A stretch of DNA of 64,000 nucleotides from Acetobacter indonesiensis (lineage in GTDB: Bacteria > Pseudomonadota > Alphaproteobacteria > Acetobacterales > Acetobacteraceae). Location of the stretch: contig NZ_BAMW01000026.1 in the NCBI RefSeq assembly GCF_000963945.1, positions 47,367-111,366 of the forward strand, read 5' to 3'. The translations under genes were made by a program, and so were the position numbers. The notes beneath the pieces were generated by a model, which made no database searches, was not told the origin of the DNA, and worked only from the letters and a program-made list of their open reading frames with translations. Of this stretch, positions 57,372 to 64,000 are shown one piece after another (position 1 is the stretch's first letter; each line of letters begins with the position of its first letter).

Positions 57372-58456
57372 GCCTTTTTCTTCGCATCGCGTCTTTCCCC
57401 GGTGAATACCGGCTTGCTGTCACAGACCATCAGAACCTTCTTGATTACGCCTTGTGGCGGCCCGCAGCACCTGACGGTGTGGGCGACGTCTATCTGGCCC
57501 GTATCAGCACCCTTGTACCCGGTATGGGCGGTGCATTTCTTGACCTTGGTGGTGGAGAAAGCGGGTTTCTTCCGCTTCAAAGCGGTAAGGAGCCCCTGAC
57601 AGAAGGCCAAACCCTCGTCGTTCGTGTGACGCGCGCAGCACAGGGAGGCAAAGGGCTACGCCTACAACAGGTGCCCGCACCTGACATTCTGCCGGATAAA
57701 GTTGGGTTAATAGTGCGGGGACCAACACCGCTGGTGCGTCTGTCAGACCGCTGGCCAGAGGCGCGCATTATTGTCGATTCTGCCGCAGCATCAGCCCTGA
57801 TACCGCAAGCCTTGCGAGCGCGCAAAGCACAGGGATTTCACGTCCTCCCAGCCGATATTGCGCAGGCTTGTGATGCGCTGGAAGACGCTTCTGTTGCGCT
57901 TCCCGGCGGTATGCAGGCCAGCATTACCCCGACCCCTGCCCTTATTGCCATAGATATGGATGCCCCCCCAACCTCTACAGGGTGGACCAAGCAGACTGCT
58001 CAGTTCGCGGCCAATCGGGATGCCCTTCCCGCCCTGCTGCGCCAGATACAACTCAGAAATCTATCAGGTGCCATTCTGATTGACCCCGCTGGCCTTTCTA
58101 CGCGTAAGCGGCAGGCATTACTGGAACCCGTGAAAGTGATGCTTCAGGACGATCCTCTGCGGCCACGCTGCCTCGGTGTCACGGCACTGGGGTTGATAGA
58201 AATAGTGCGGGCACGAATCCACCCGTCTTTGCCAGAATTGTTGTCGTCTCCGCATGGGCGGGCACTGAACGCTCTGCGCCGTATTCTTTCTGACCACCCC
58301 AAAGCCAGTCGGTTGCGTGGAGGTGTGGGCATTATCACTGCGCTGGAAAAAGACCCACAGGCTATGACGGACTGCATAACCCAACGCGGCAAGCCATTAG
58401 CCTTGACCCTTGATCCATCCTTACCGGATTTTTTCTGGACTACAGACCATGAGTAA
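57368..58456 (+). CDS. rng: RNase E/G-family protein, short form
   Basis: The 362-residue protein is a short RNase G-like member. It has the S1 domain ([29 protein letters not shown]), and catalytic-type Asp residues in LIAIDMD and AILIDPAG, but ends before a zinc-link CxxC and lacks the long tail of RNase E. It may therefore not form the usual tetramer. GTG 57368 overlaps the maf stop by 4 bases. With rne at 51375 the window holds two family members, each in its own operon. Confidence 0.87.
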   Translation: MSLFLRIASFPGEYRLAVTDHQNLLDYALWRPAAPDGVGDVYLARISTLVPGMGGAFLDLGGGESGFLPLQSGKEPLTEGQTLVVRVTRAAQGGKGLRLQQVPAPDILPDKVGLIVRGPTPLVRLSDRWPEARIIVDSAAASALIPQALRARKAQGFHVLPADIAQACDALEDASVALPGGMQASITPTPALIAIDMDAPPTSTGWTKQTAQFAANRDALPALLRQIQLRNLSGAILIDPAGLSTRKRQALLEPVKVMLQDDPLRPRCLGVTALGLIEIVRARIHPSLPELLSSPHGRALNALRRILSDHPKASRLRGGVGIITALEKDPQAMTDCITQRGKPLALTLDPSLPDFFWTTDHE

Positions 58457-58631
58457 AACTTCAACCTGCCCCGTATGTGGCAAACCCAACCAACCGGCCA
58501 CACGGCCGTTCTGTTCGCAGCGCTGTGCCGATATTGACCTTGGACGCTGGTTTACCGGGCAATATCGCATCCCCGGACCACCGGTTGATGAAGAAAATAT
58601 GGAAAAAGAAGAAAGAAACGACGAAAGGTGA
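58449..58631 (+). CDS. yacG: DNA gyrase inhibitor YacG
   Basis: The 60-residue zinc protein has CPVCGKPN and [13 protein letters not shown], the four-cysteine site and the DLGRW motif of YacG, which binds GyrB and blocks DNA binding. ATG 58449 overlaps the rng stop by 8 bases, so it is coupled. The Glu-rich end ([13 protein letters not shown]) is normal. It closes the infA-maf-rng-yacG run. Confidence 0.92.
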   Translation: MSKTSTCPVCGKPNQPATRPFCSQRCADIDLGRWFTGQYRIPGPPVDEENMEKEERNDER

Positions 58632-58668
58632 CTTGATCCCATCGGCTGGCTGGGATAAACCCCCTTTC

Positions 58669-58686
58669 ACACCGCAAGGTTGCGGT
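58669..58686. terminator. Small hairpin between yacG and tRNA-Phe
   Basis: caccgca / tgcggtg with a 4-base loop lies directly before the tRNA. There is no T tract after it, so it could instead help process the tRNA 5' end. Confidence 0.35.
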
Positions 58687-58762
58687 GCCCAAGTAGCTCA
58701 GTTGGTAGAGCATGCGACTGAAAATCGCAGTGTCACTGGTTCGATCCCGGTCTTGGGCACCA
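58687..58762 (+). tRNA. tRNA-Phe (anticodon GAA)
   Basis: A 76-base cloverleaf: acceptor GCCCAAG / CTTGGGC, D-loop AGTTGGTAGA, anticodon stem with GAA between GCGACT and AATCGC, T-arm GGTTCGATCC, and encoded CCA. It follows yacG by about 55 bases and could share its transcript. Confidence 0.96.
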
Positions 58763-59023
58763 TCTTGAAAGCTTTAAACTTTCCAATTTCTTACAAAAAT
58801 AATTCTTCAATAAAACCGGCTACTTTAGCCTTATTGAAAAATGGCCTGTCGCCGTTTTTTTGTGATCAGCACGACAGAGAAAATTAACTTTCTTTGCCGA
58901 CAGGCGCGATCTTCTTTCCTGAAAAACGTAAAATGGCCTGTCACTCGTCATGACAGGCTCTAAATCTACTGCCTGAAGGGTAAGGGCTACGTAAGCCCTG
59001 CCCCTTATCAGTTGCCTCGTATT
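58763..59023. repeat. Intergenic GCCTGTC inverted repeats
   Basis: GCCTGTC occurs at 58844 and 58936, with its complement GACAGGC at 58899 and 58952. Two hairpins can form: 58844-58905 (long loop) and gcctgtca / tgacaggc at 58936-58958. Read leftward the second is followed by TTTTACGTTTTT, so it probably terminates the YggT gene. Confidence 0.55.
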
Positions 59024-59323
59024 TTAGCGTGTCAGAAGTGTTCTGAAGACTTCTACCAGAAGGGGCTGCAACACATACTGGATGCCCAGCAGCACGACCA
59101 TAGGGCTGAAATCAATACCACCCAGGTTGGGCAAGAGACGGCGAACGAGTTCAAGAACCGGTTCGGTTAAACGGTTGAGGAACACGCCAACTTTCCAGAC
59201 CAGTTGATTCCGGCTGTCCAGAATGCCGAACATGCACAAATTGATGAAAATGCAGGAAAGAAGCAAAATCCAACAGTAAATGGTCAGCAGACGCATCAAC
59301 AGAAAAAAGAGGCCAAACAGCAA
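59024..59323 (-). CDS. YggT-family membrane protein
   Basis: The protein of about 99 residues has two YGGT-type membrane halves: LLTIYCWILLLSCIFIN near the N-terminus and VVLLGIQYVLQPLLVEVF near the C-terminus, separated by the conserved VFLNRLTEPVLELVRRLLPNLGGIDFSP. The family acts in membrane or osmotic stress and cell division but is poorly defined. TTG 59323 is preferred because GAGGAG lies 7 bases before it; ATG 59296 has no such site. Confidence 0.88.
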   Translation of the reverse strand: MLFGLFFLLMRLLTIYCWILLLSCIFINLCMFGILDSRNQLVWKVGVFLNRLTEPVLELVRRLLPNLGGIDFSPMVVLLGIQYVLQPLLVEVFRTLLTR

Positions 59324-59389
59324 ACCGCGACTCCTCAGGGCCAAGATTTTCCGGGCGAAATCACCCGTTTTCTGCGCCTACAATACAGC

Positions 59390-59418
59390 TTGACAGCGCG
59401 TTGATAAGCCCTTTACAC
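59390..59418 (+). promoter_or_regulatory. Candidate promoter for tRNA-Ala
   Basis: TTGACA (59390-59395) is followed after 16 bases by TTTACA (59412-59417), a near-consensus sigma-70 pair 18 bases before the mature tRNA start. Confidence 0.6.
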
Positions 59419-59435
59419 CCGAAAATAGAACAGGC

Positions 59436-59511
59436 GGGGCTGTAGCTCAGTTGGGAGAGCGCCTCGTTCGCAATGAGGAGGTCAGGGGTTCGATTCCCCT
59501 CAGCTCCACCA
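59436..59511 (+). tRNA. tRNA-Ala (anticodon CGC)
   Basis: A 76-base cloverleaf with acceptor GGGGCTG / CAGCTCC (one G-U pair), the D-arm AGCTCAGTTGGGAGAGC, anticodon CGC in CCTCGTT-CGC-AATGAGG, T-arm GGGTTCGATTCCC and encoded CCA. Confidence 0.96.
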
Positions 59512-59620
59512 GTCGCCTGTCGCGGATTGTCTTTCTAATAAAAAATAAATGCTCACAGGCCGGTTCGGGTGCGTATTGCGTTTAGTGCCCGTTTTTGTTT
59601 TGCAACTATCCAAACAAAAA

Positions 59621-59648
59621 ACGCCTGCGTGACGGATCACGCAGGCGT
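59621..59648 (-). terminator. Terminator of the 56-residue membrane protein gene
   Basis: A 12-bp perfect stem acgcctgcgtga / tcacgcaggcgt with a 4-base loop; on the minus strand it runs into TTTTTGTTTGG. It lies about 27 bases after the small gene's stop. Confidence 0.88.
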
Positions 59649-59675
59649 AAAATTGTCTGACCTATTGGCCGGAAA

Positions 59676-59846
59676 TCAGTGGATAGAAAGATTATCCTGC
59701 TTGATCCCCTGCAGAACGTAGCCTGCCATCAGAACTGCCGGCACCACGAAGGCGACAACAAAAGCGGGAAAGCTAAGTTCGTTCAACTTCAAACCGACCA
59801 GAATGATGTCCAGCCCCATAACAATCAAAATCGCAAACATGCCCAT
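59676..59846 (-). CDS. 56-residue two-span membrane protein
   Basis: From ATG 59846 the frame gives MGMFAILIVMGLDIILVG, a short charged turn (KLNELSF), a second span (PAFVVAFVVPAVLMAGYVL) and the tail QGIKQDNLSIH. GGAGG lies 6-7 bases upstream and a perfect terminator follows, so this is a real gene although it is short. Topology would be a hairpin with both ends on one side. No family is recognised. Confidence 0.78.
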   Translation of the reverse strand: MGMFAILIVMGLDIILVGLKLNELSFPAFVVAFVVPAVLMAGYVLQGIKQDNLSIH

Positions 59847-60285
59847 TTCCGGCCTCCGTCAAATGCATTCAGGGGCAAAGCCATGTGACACGACACGGGC
59901 TGTTCGCCTCTAAACCTGCAAAACATGATGGGTAGATCAGGTTCTGATGATCTATCACAAACCTGTATCTATCCGTCTAATCTGGAGGCTACTCTTTTTT
60001 CTTTAACAGTCAATTATATATTTAGAACTATAAGTAAATGAACCAATTTAGTCTTGTTTTATTTTATATTTATTAAGATATTTTATTTTTAAATATAACC
60101 TATTTATTCGTATTTATGATTAATGTGACGCGAGACGTAGCGCTGAAAACAATTTGGAAGATCTGTTTATCTGTCCAATTCTCTATCTGGCCGCCATTTT
60201 ATGACCATATATTTTTAAGCATCATACGATCATGGAAAGGCACCAGTCGGGTCTTTCCCTTTGAATGACGGTAAAGGCATTTGAA
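59847..60285. other. AT-rich spacer
   Basis: About 440 bases, with a very AT-rich core at about 60000-60120. No gene is supported. Its base composition differs sharply from the flanking coding DNA, as in regions bound by H-NS-type silencers or holding foreign DNA. Confidence 0.5.
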
Positions 60286-60795
60286 ATGAAAAAGGCTTTG
60301 CTAGCCACGGCGCTTACATTCGGACTTTTCACCGCGGCGGGCTCAGTTGCGCGGGCAGACGATACGCCTACGCCGCCTCCTCCGCCACCACACCATGGCA
60401 TGTGCCATCCGCATGGTCACATTCTGTCGCTTGACGGCATTAAACTGACGTCCGAGCAGAAAAAGAAAATCAAGGCGATTATGGAGGCCAACCGCCCTGA
60501 TTTTAAAGGTGATATGGAACAGGAACACTCCATTCACGAACAGATCCGCACCCTGCTGACCACGCCGGGCACGGTTGATACAGCACAGCTCAACACGCTG
60601 ACACAGCAACTGGCAACGCTTCACACACAGCGTGAAACAGCACATCTACAGAAAGAAGTGCAGATTCATGATGTGCTGACAAAGAAGCAGCTTGCACAGA
60701 TTGCCGAGCAGAAAGAGGACGCTCACTGCCCGCCTCCTCCCCCACCGCCGGGTGACGGTGCGCCTCCGCCACCACCTCCTCCGGCTGATAAGTAA
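60286..60795 (+). CDS. Spy/CpxP-like periplasmic LTXXQ protein with proline tracts
   Basis: ATG 60286 gives 169 residues. A signal peptide (MKKALLATALTFGLFTAAG) ends near ARADD. The mature protein has two LTxxQ-type motifs (LTSEQ and LTKKQ) and a helical middle (about 60-140), the pattern of Spy/CpxP chaperones. It is framed by proline tracts (PPPPPPHHGMCHPHGH and HCPPPPPPPGDGAPPPPPP) that also hold His and Cys. Metal binding there is possible but unproven. Several residues upstream are in frame, but the signal peptide fixes the start. Confidence 0.75.
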   Translation: MKKALLATALTFGLFTAAGSVARADDTPTPPPPPPHHGMCHPHGHILSLDGIKLTSEQKKKIKAIMEANRPDFKGDMEQEHSIHEQIRTLLTTPGTVDTAQLNTLTQQLATLHTQRETAHLQKEVQIHDVLTKKQLAQIAEQKEDAHCPPPPPPPGDGAPPPPPPPADK

Positions 60796-60808
60796 TCAGA
60801 AACCAGAA

Positions 60809-60836
60809 AAGGCTACCCCAACGGGTAGCCTTTTTT
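60809..60836 (+). terminator. Terminator of the Spy-like gene
   Basis: ggctaccc / gggtagcc with a 4-base loop, flanked by AAAA and TTTTTT, 14 bases after the stop. It can also act on the converging lipoprotein transcript. Confidence 0.92.
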
Positions 60837-60866
60837 CATTCACAATCTATCGGTTTTCCTGAAGAC

Positions 60867-61313
60867 CTATTTTGCTTCATCCATCCGGATGTCCTGATCA
60901 TTGCTTTGTGCAACAATTTTTGACTCACTGCCGCATGGAACTGAAGGGACCTTATTCTGACTTTGGTCAAAATCCCTTTCCTCATCCGGTCCGCGATGAG
61001 AATGATCAAAACCGCTTTGTCTGAAACCATCATCCTGCTGGCCAGGGCCTCCACCGCCGCCGCCCCATGAATTCATGGCCTGCTGCATTCCCATACCGGC
61101 AAACCCCGCTGCACTGCCCACACCCGGAATTGCCCCCAACGCCATAGGCAGCGCACCACCAACAGCATGCCCTACACTGGATGTGAAACTACCATGCATG
61201 CCTTTTGAAGGGTTTTTATGCTGGCATACGCTGTCTGCATCATCAGGTTTATGGGATGCACACCCTGTAACAGCGACGCATAGGAATGTCAGAGTAAGAA
61301 GAGTTTGCTTCAT
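60867..61313 (-). CDS. Small lipoprotein, paralogue of the gene at 62986
   Basis: ATG 61313 gives 148 residues starting MKQTLLTLTFLCVAVTGC, a signal peptide with lipobox VTGC. After the Cys come DADSVCQHKNPSKGMHGSF, then a Gly/Met-rich low-complexity middle with a run of Gly, and a tail ending DQDIRMDEAK. The start and end match the protein at 62986 (see findings). The frame stays open far upstream, but that extension overlaps the next gene on the other strand and is not credible. Confidence 0.7.
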   Translation of the reverse strand: MKQTLLTLTFLCVAVTGCASHKPDDADSVCQHKNPSKGMHGSFTSSVGHAVGGALPMALGAIPGVGSAAGFAGMGMQQAMNSWGGGGGGPGQQDDGFRQSGFDHSHRGPDEERDFDQSQNKVPSVPCGSESKIVAQSNDQDIRMDEAK

Positions 61314-61443
61314 GCTTGAAACTACCGAAATGGGACGAACGTTTCGAATGAAAAAGGCAGTCACATTGCGACAAAAGCAAGGCAAATATGACCACATTAG
61401 GCTATATTGCTGATACAGTGCCCTGAACAGAAAGGTATTTTTC

Positions 61444-61653
61444 ATGGCTGATGAAAACTGGACGGAACAGAACCCTGAAGACGCAGAGATTGACGCCCGC
61501 GCGGATGCCATTCTGCGCGCAAATGGAATCCCTGAACCAGAACAGAATGGCCGCAGCTTTCTGGTTGCTGTTGTCTTGCCTGTCATTCTGGCGGGTATTC
61601 TGCTGATAGCCGGATTATGGTTTATAGCCGGTCCACTTGGCCTTTATAATTGA
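61444..61653 (+). CDS. Small single-span membrane protein
   Basis: The 69-residue protein has an acidic soluble N-terminus (ENWTEQNPEDAEIDARADAIL) and one C-terminal membrane span (SFLVAVVLPVILAGILLIAGL) ending GPLGLYN. AAAGG lies about 10 bases before ATG 61444. Tail-anchored topology is likely. No family is recognised. Confidence 0.7.
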   Translation: MADENWTEQNPEDAEIDARADAILRANGIPEPEQNGRSFLVAVVLPVILAGILLIAGLWFIAGPLGLYN

Positions 61654-61756
61654 AAAACGTGGTATTTTTCAATTTTGTCACAATAAAAAGCCAGTAGCCT
61701 TATTTTCCTCTTTTTCATCCGCCATGGTGCGAGAAGATAAAGGAGTAACGGGCATC

Positions 61757-61984
61757 ATGTTAAAAAATATTGCGACTGCCGCAGCTATTCTCGCAACGTG
61801 TGCTCTTGCAGCATGCGAGCCACCACCCCCACCCGGCGGCATGGGTGGCCACGGCCCGGGTGGCGGCAGGCATGGTGGCTATGGTGACCACGACCGTCAG
61901 GGCCAGAATTACGGCAACTACGGAAACCAGCAGGGTGGCCGCCAATCAGGGCCTTATGCTGGCGGCGGTGGCGGTGGTTACTGA
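61757..61984 (+). CDS. Gly-rich small lipoprotein
   Basis: ATG 61757 follows AAGGAG at good distance and gives 75 residues: a signal peptide with lipobox LAAC at about residue 20, then PPPPPGG and a long Gly/His/Asn/Tyr low-complexity part ending GGGGGGY. Such proteins are common in the envelope of acetic acid bacteria; function unknown. Confidence 0.68.
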   Translation: MLKNIATAAAILATCALAACEPPPPPGGMGGHGPGGGRHGGYGDHDRQGQNYGNYGNQQGGRQSGPYAGGGGGGY

Positions 61985-62009
61985 CCAGACATTCGGGTTT
62001 GTTATTTTT

Positions 62010-62034
62010 GGGCAGCTTAGGCTGCCCTTTTTAT
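62010..62034 (+). terminator. Terminator of the Gly-rich lipoprotein gene
   Basis: gggcagc / gctgccc with a 4-base loop followed by TTTTTA, 25 bases after the stop. Confidence 0.85.
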
Positions 62035-62348
62035 TTTCCAGGGAAACACCGTTTAAGTAAACGTTTTTAGAAAATATTCATGTCATCACTGACATATTTC
62101 ATAAAATTATATTTTATATCTTTTGGTTTTTACACCACAACCTATTGCGTATCGTCTTTTGTTTTTAGATAAAATCCTTTTATATAAATCACTTATTTTA
62201 TTAACTAAGAAAAATCCGTGCATTTTCTCCATTACGCTCCTGACCTGAACATGCCAGCCATCCTCTTATCGCTCTTGGCTGCGCTCTTATTCAGCCATAG
62301 CGTTTTTTCTTATCGCTGGCACGAAACCACCAGCGGAAAGGATTTCAG
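62035..62348. other. AT-rich spacer
   Basis: About 310 bases, very AT-rich at 62060-62200, with no gene supported. Together with 59847-60285 it marks this stretch as compositionally unusual. Confidence 0.45.
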
Positions 62349-62750
62349 ATGATCAAGAAAGCATTTTTTCTGACAGCTTCATTACTCTGCGCAGTCCCGG
62401 TTCTGGCGCATGCACAGGAAGACAACGACCAGCAGTCTCAAAGTGAAAATTTTGGTCGGCATGGCAACCGTGAAGGTGGTCAAGGAGGAAGCATGAATAA
62501 CCGCATGGGAAATATGGGCGGTTCTCATGGTCAGATGGGCAACATGCAAGGCATGGGATCAAACTCTGGCAATCGTAGTGGCATGGAACGCATGAACAGC
62601 AACCGTGAAAACTCCGGTAGCTTTGGTAACAACCGTGGTGGCTACAATGGCAGAAACGGAAATAACCAGTCTGGAAATCAGAATACCCAAGACGGCGGTC
62701 AGTTTAACGAAAGGCACGGTCCGCAGAATGACAATCAGGGCGGCAACTAA
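62349..62750 (+). CDS. Exported Asn/Gly/Met-rich low-complexity protein
   Basis: The 133-residue protein has a signal peptide (MIKKAFFLTASLLCAVPV) ending AHAQE and a mature part that is nearly all Asn, Gly, Ser, Met, Gln and His, with near-repeats such as MGNMGG, MGNMQGMG and NRSGM. It has no recognised domain and is probably intrinsically disordered in the periplasm. GGAAAGGA lies about 8 bases before ATG 62349. Confidence 0.68.
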   Translation: MIKKAFFLTASLLCAVPVLAHAQEDNDQQSQSENFGRHGNREGGQGGSMNNRMGNMGGSHGQMGNMQGMGSNSGNRSGMERMNSNRENSGSFGNNRGGYNGRNGNNQSGNQNTQDGGQFNERHGPQNDNQGGN

Positions 62751-62787
62751 TATCCTATCCCTAACGCAGTCTTATACCTAAATCAAA

Positions 62788-62818
62788 AGGACGGCTTAAT
62801 GAAGTCGTCCTTTTTGGG
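62788..62818 (+). terminator. Terminator of the Asn/Gly-rich protein gene
   Basis: aaaggacg / cgtccttt with a 12-base loop, flanked by A and T runs, 38 bases after the stop. Confidence 0.85.
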
Positions 62819-62985
62819 TGGCTGAGAAAAATAATATCCCCAGATTTTTTCGATACAAAAGTGTCATTTCAGAAAATTATAGGGAATTTTAGAAAAATAT
62901 TCCTTTTTTCTCTCTTTCATTTGCGCTCATGCTTTAAGTAGCCACACACGACAGAGCCGCTGGATAAACAGCGTGAGAGACGCAT

Positions 62986-63366
62986 ATGAGACGTTCCTTT
63001 TCCATTTTTGGGTTACTTTTATTTATTACAGTCATAGGACTGACAGCTTGCGCTCATGAGAATGATACGACGCAAAACTGTCAGCACCGTGGGCCTTCCC
63101 CAGACGGAATGAGAGGCCACTTTCCAGAAATGGGCAACGGGTCCTCTGGATCGATGAGAATGGGCCCTTCGATGATCGGTGGTTTTGGCGGCCACCAAAG
63201 AATGGGGCAACAGCAATTAGGGCGTCCACAGGGCAATGAAGAGTGCGCCCCACCCGCACCACGGAAAGACGACGCTTCTGGCAAAGAGAGGCATCAGCCA
63301 GCGCTACAAGCCCACAACGAACCAGAGATCAACCCGTCTGATATCACAATGACAGAAAGCAAATGA
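62986..63366 (+). CDS. Small lipoprotein, paralogue of the gene at 60867
   Basis: The 126-residue protein starts MRRSFSIFGLLLFITVIG and has lipobox LTAC. Just after it comes TQNCQHRGPSPDGMRGHF, then a Gly/Met/Gln-rich middle and the end SDITMTESK. The N-terminal CQH-PS-GM-G-F pattern and the DI-x-M-x-E-x-K tail match the paralogue. GAGAGACG lies before ATG 62986. Function unknown. Confidence 0.7.
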   Translation: MRRSFSIFGLLLFITVIGLTACAHENDTTQNCQHRGPSPDGMRGHFPEMGNGSSGSMRMGPSMIGGFGGHQRMGQQQLGRPQGNEECAPPAPRKDDASGKERHQPALQAHNEPEINPSDITMTESK

Positions 63367-63494
63367 GGTGGCGTCCCGTTCATGGCACCTCACAGGCAAA
63401 TCAGACTATTTTTGCGCTTGAGGCACCCAGAATCTGCATCCGCGTGGAATACGGGCTTGGCAGCTTGCTTGCTTTGCGCTAGGTAAGTGGCCGT

Positions 63495-63571
63495 GGACCC
63501 GTAGATCAGCTGGATAGATCGTCAGATTCCGAATCTGAAGGCCGGAGGTTCGAATCCTCTCGGGTCCGCCA
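63495..63571 (+). tRNA. tRNA-Arg (anticodon CCG)
   Basis: A 77-base cloverleaf: acceptor GGACCCG / CGGGTCC with discriminator G, D-arm AGATCAGCTGGATAGATC, anticodon CCG in CAGATT-CCG-AATCTG, T-arm AGGTTCGAATCCT and encoded CCA. The DNA after it is AT-rich and leads into a foreign-looking gene. Confidence 0.95.
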
Positions 63572-63789
63572 ATCAGTAAAATAAAAGCCAATAAAAACAA
63601 TAACTTAGAAGTTTGTGAAAAACTTTTACCCCTCTTATTCCCCCTCTTAAAACGAACGCTAGGCTTTCAGGAGGTAGAAGGAAGAAGGGTCAATAAATAC
63701 CCTTTCTCTATGTTGATATAGAAAAAATGAATAAATAGGTTCGTCTACAAATCTCCTTTTTAGGTAGGGACACTCTTCTTCATAGACGC
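63572..63789. other. AT-rich region after tRNA-Arg
   Basis: About 220 bases with no gene supported. A short tandem-like word (cccctcttattccccctctta) occurs near 63630. Position and composition suit the flank of an integrated element, but no attachment-site repeat can be seen within the window. Confidence 0.4.
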
Positions 63790-63826
63790 ATAAAAAAGGG
63801 GCCTTCCTTGTAAGAAGACCCCAGAG
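63790..63826 (-). terminator. Terminator of the gene entering from the right
   Basis: ggggccttc / gaagacccc (one G-U pair) with a 7-base loop; on the minus strand it is followed by TTTTTTATG. It lies about 25 bases after the stop of the partial gene. Confidence 0.75.
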
Positions 63827-63847
63827 ATATCTGACTGTGGTTGTTGC

Positions 63848-64000
63848 TCAGTCTCCCACGACATTCCTGCCTGTCATGCCGTTGCGGCCAGTCCATCCAT
63901 TGTCTGCGGTGTGATGGTTGCCGTGTCTGGTGGTGCGGGGTGGCAGACTGAACAGGTCCAGCCCTCTGATGTGTCGCCAGCCCTCCGCCACCAGAGTGTG
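63848..64000 (-). CDS. C-terminal fragment of an unrecognised protein, cut by the window edge
   Basis: On the minus strand the frame is open from the right edge to a TGA at 63848, giving 50 residues that begin HTLVAEGWRHIRGLDLF and end NGMTGRNVVGD. The tail is rich in Gly, Asn, Thr and His. A strong terminator follows. The start lies outside the window. No family is recognised; it could belong to an element integrated at tRNA-Arg. Confidence 0.55.
   Translation of the reverse strand, partial: HTLVAEGWRHIRGLDLFSLPPRTTRHGNHHTADNGWTGRNGMTGRNVVGD

Overview
The window looks like a chromosomal segment of an acetic acid bacterium (Acetobacteraceae, probably Acetobacter or a close relative). The basis is protein sequence resemblance, moderate-to-high GC by eye, a hopanoid C-3 methylase (HpnR), and the alphaproteobacterial order hisD - infA - maf - RNase G - yacG. 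No 16S gene is present, so the genus is an inference.

Layout. 0-6.4 kb: the tail of an unrecognised protein, two tandem class I aminotransferases, GluQRS, an HNH nuclease, a lipoprotein, a CopZ-like metallochaperone and a UbiC/UTRA-like protein. 6.4-15.5 kb: hpnR, ndk, an ABC-F ATPase, an AI-2E/PerM permease, an OmpR-type two-component system, a small secreted protein coupled to a SIMPL protein. 15.5-25.4 kb: thrS and infC (infC appears to start with AUA), a GT9/TPR pair, a GT4 glycosyltransferase, nadK, and an OmpA / MotA-like / MotB-like envelope operon. 25.6-39.5 kb: ispH-thrB-rnhA, a lipoprotein, an ABC1 kinase, oligoendopeptidase F, gltD-gltB and an NDUFA9-like protein. 39.8-43.5 kb: tRNA-Leu(CAG), then a compact, tightly overlapping cassette on the minus strand (coiled-coil membrane protein, SleB hydrolase, holin-like protein, Tat lipoprotein, 34-aa membrane peptide, second lipoprotein, 41-aa membrane peptide, papain-like peptidase). 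It resembles a phage lysis module without structural genes or an integrase and is the most unusual block here. 43.6-48.1 kb: an iron/siderophore locus with a TonB receptor divergent from a three-gene membrane operon. 48.2-58.8 kb: an S10 peptidase, a Tat-like amidase, rne with a long leader, hisG-hisD, infA, maf, rng, yacG and tRNA-Phe. 59-64 kb: YggT, tRNA-Ala(CGC), a 56-aa membrane protein, then AT-rich spacers with small secreted or lipid-anchored low-complexity proteins, tRNA-Arg(CCG), and the end of a gene entering from the right.

Much of the window is housekeeping: translation (thrS, infC, infA, tRNAs, GluQRS), nitrogen assimilation (GltBD), isoprenoid supply (IspH) feeding hopanoids, which HpnR modifies, and RNA turnover (RNase E, RNase G, RNase H). 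Accessory character is concentrated in 40-43.5 kb and 60-64 kb, both next to tRNA genes.
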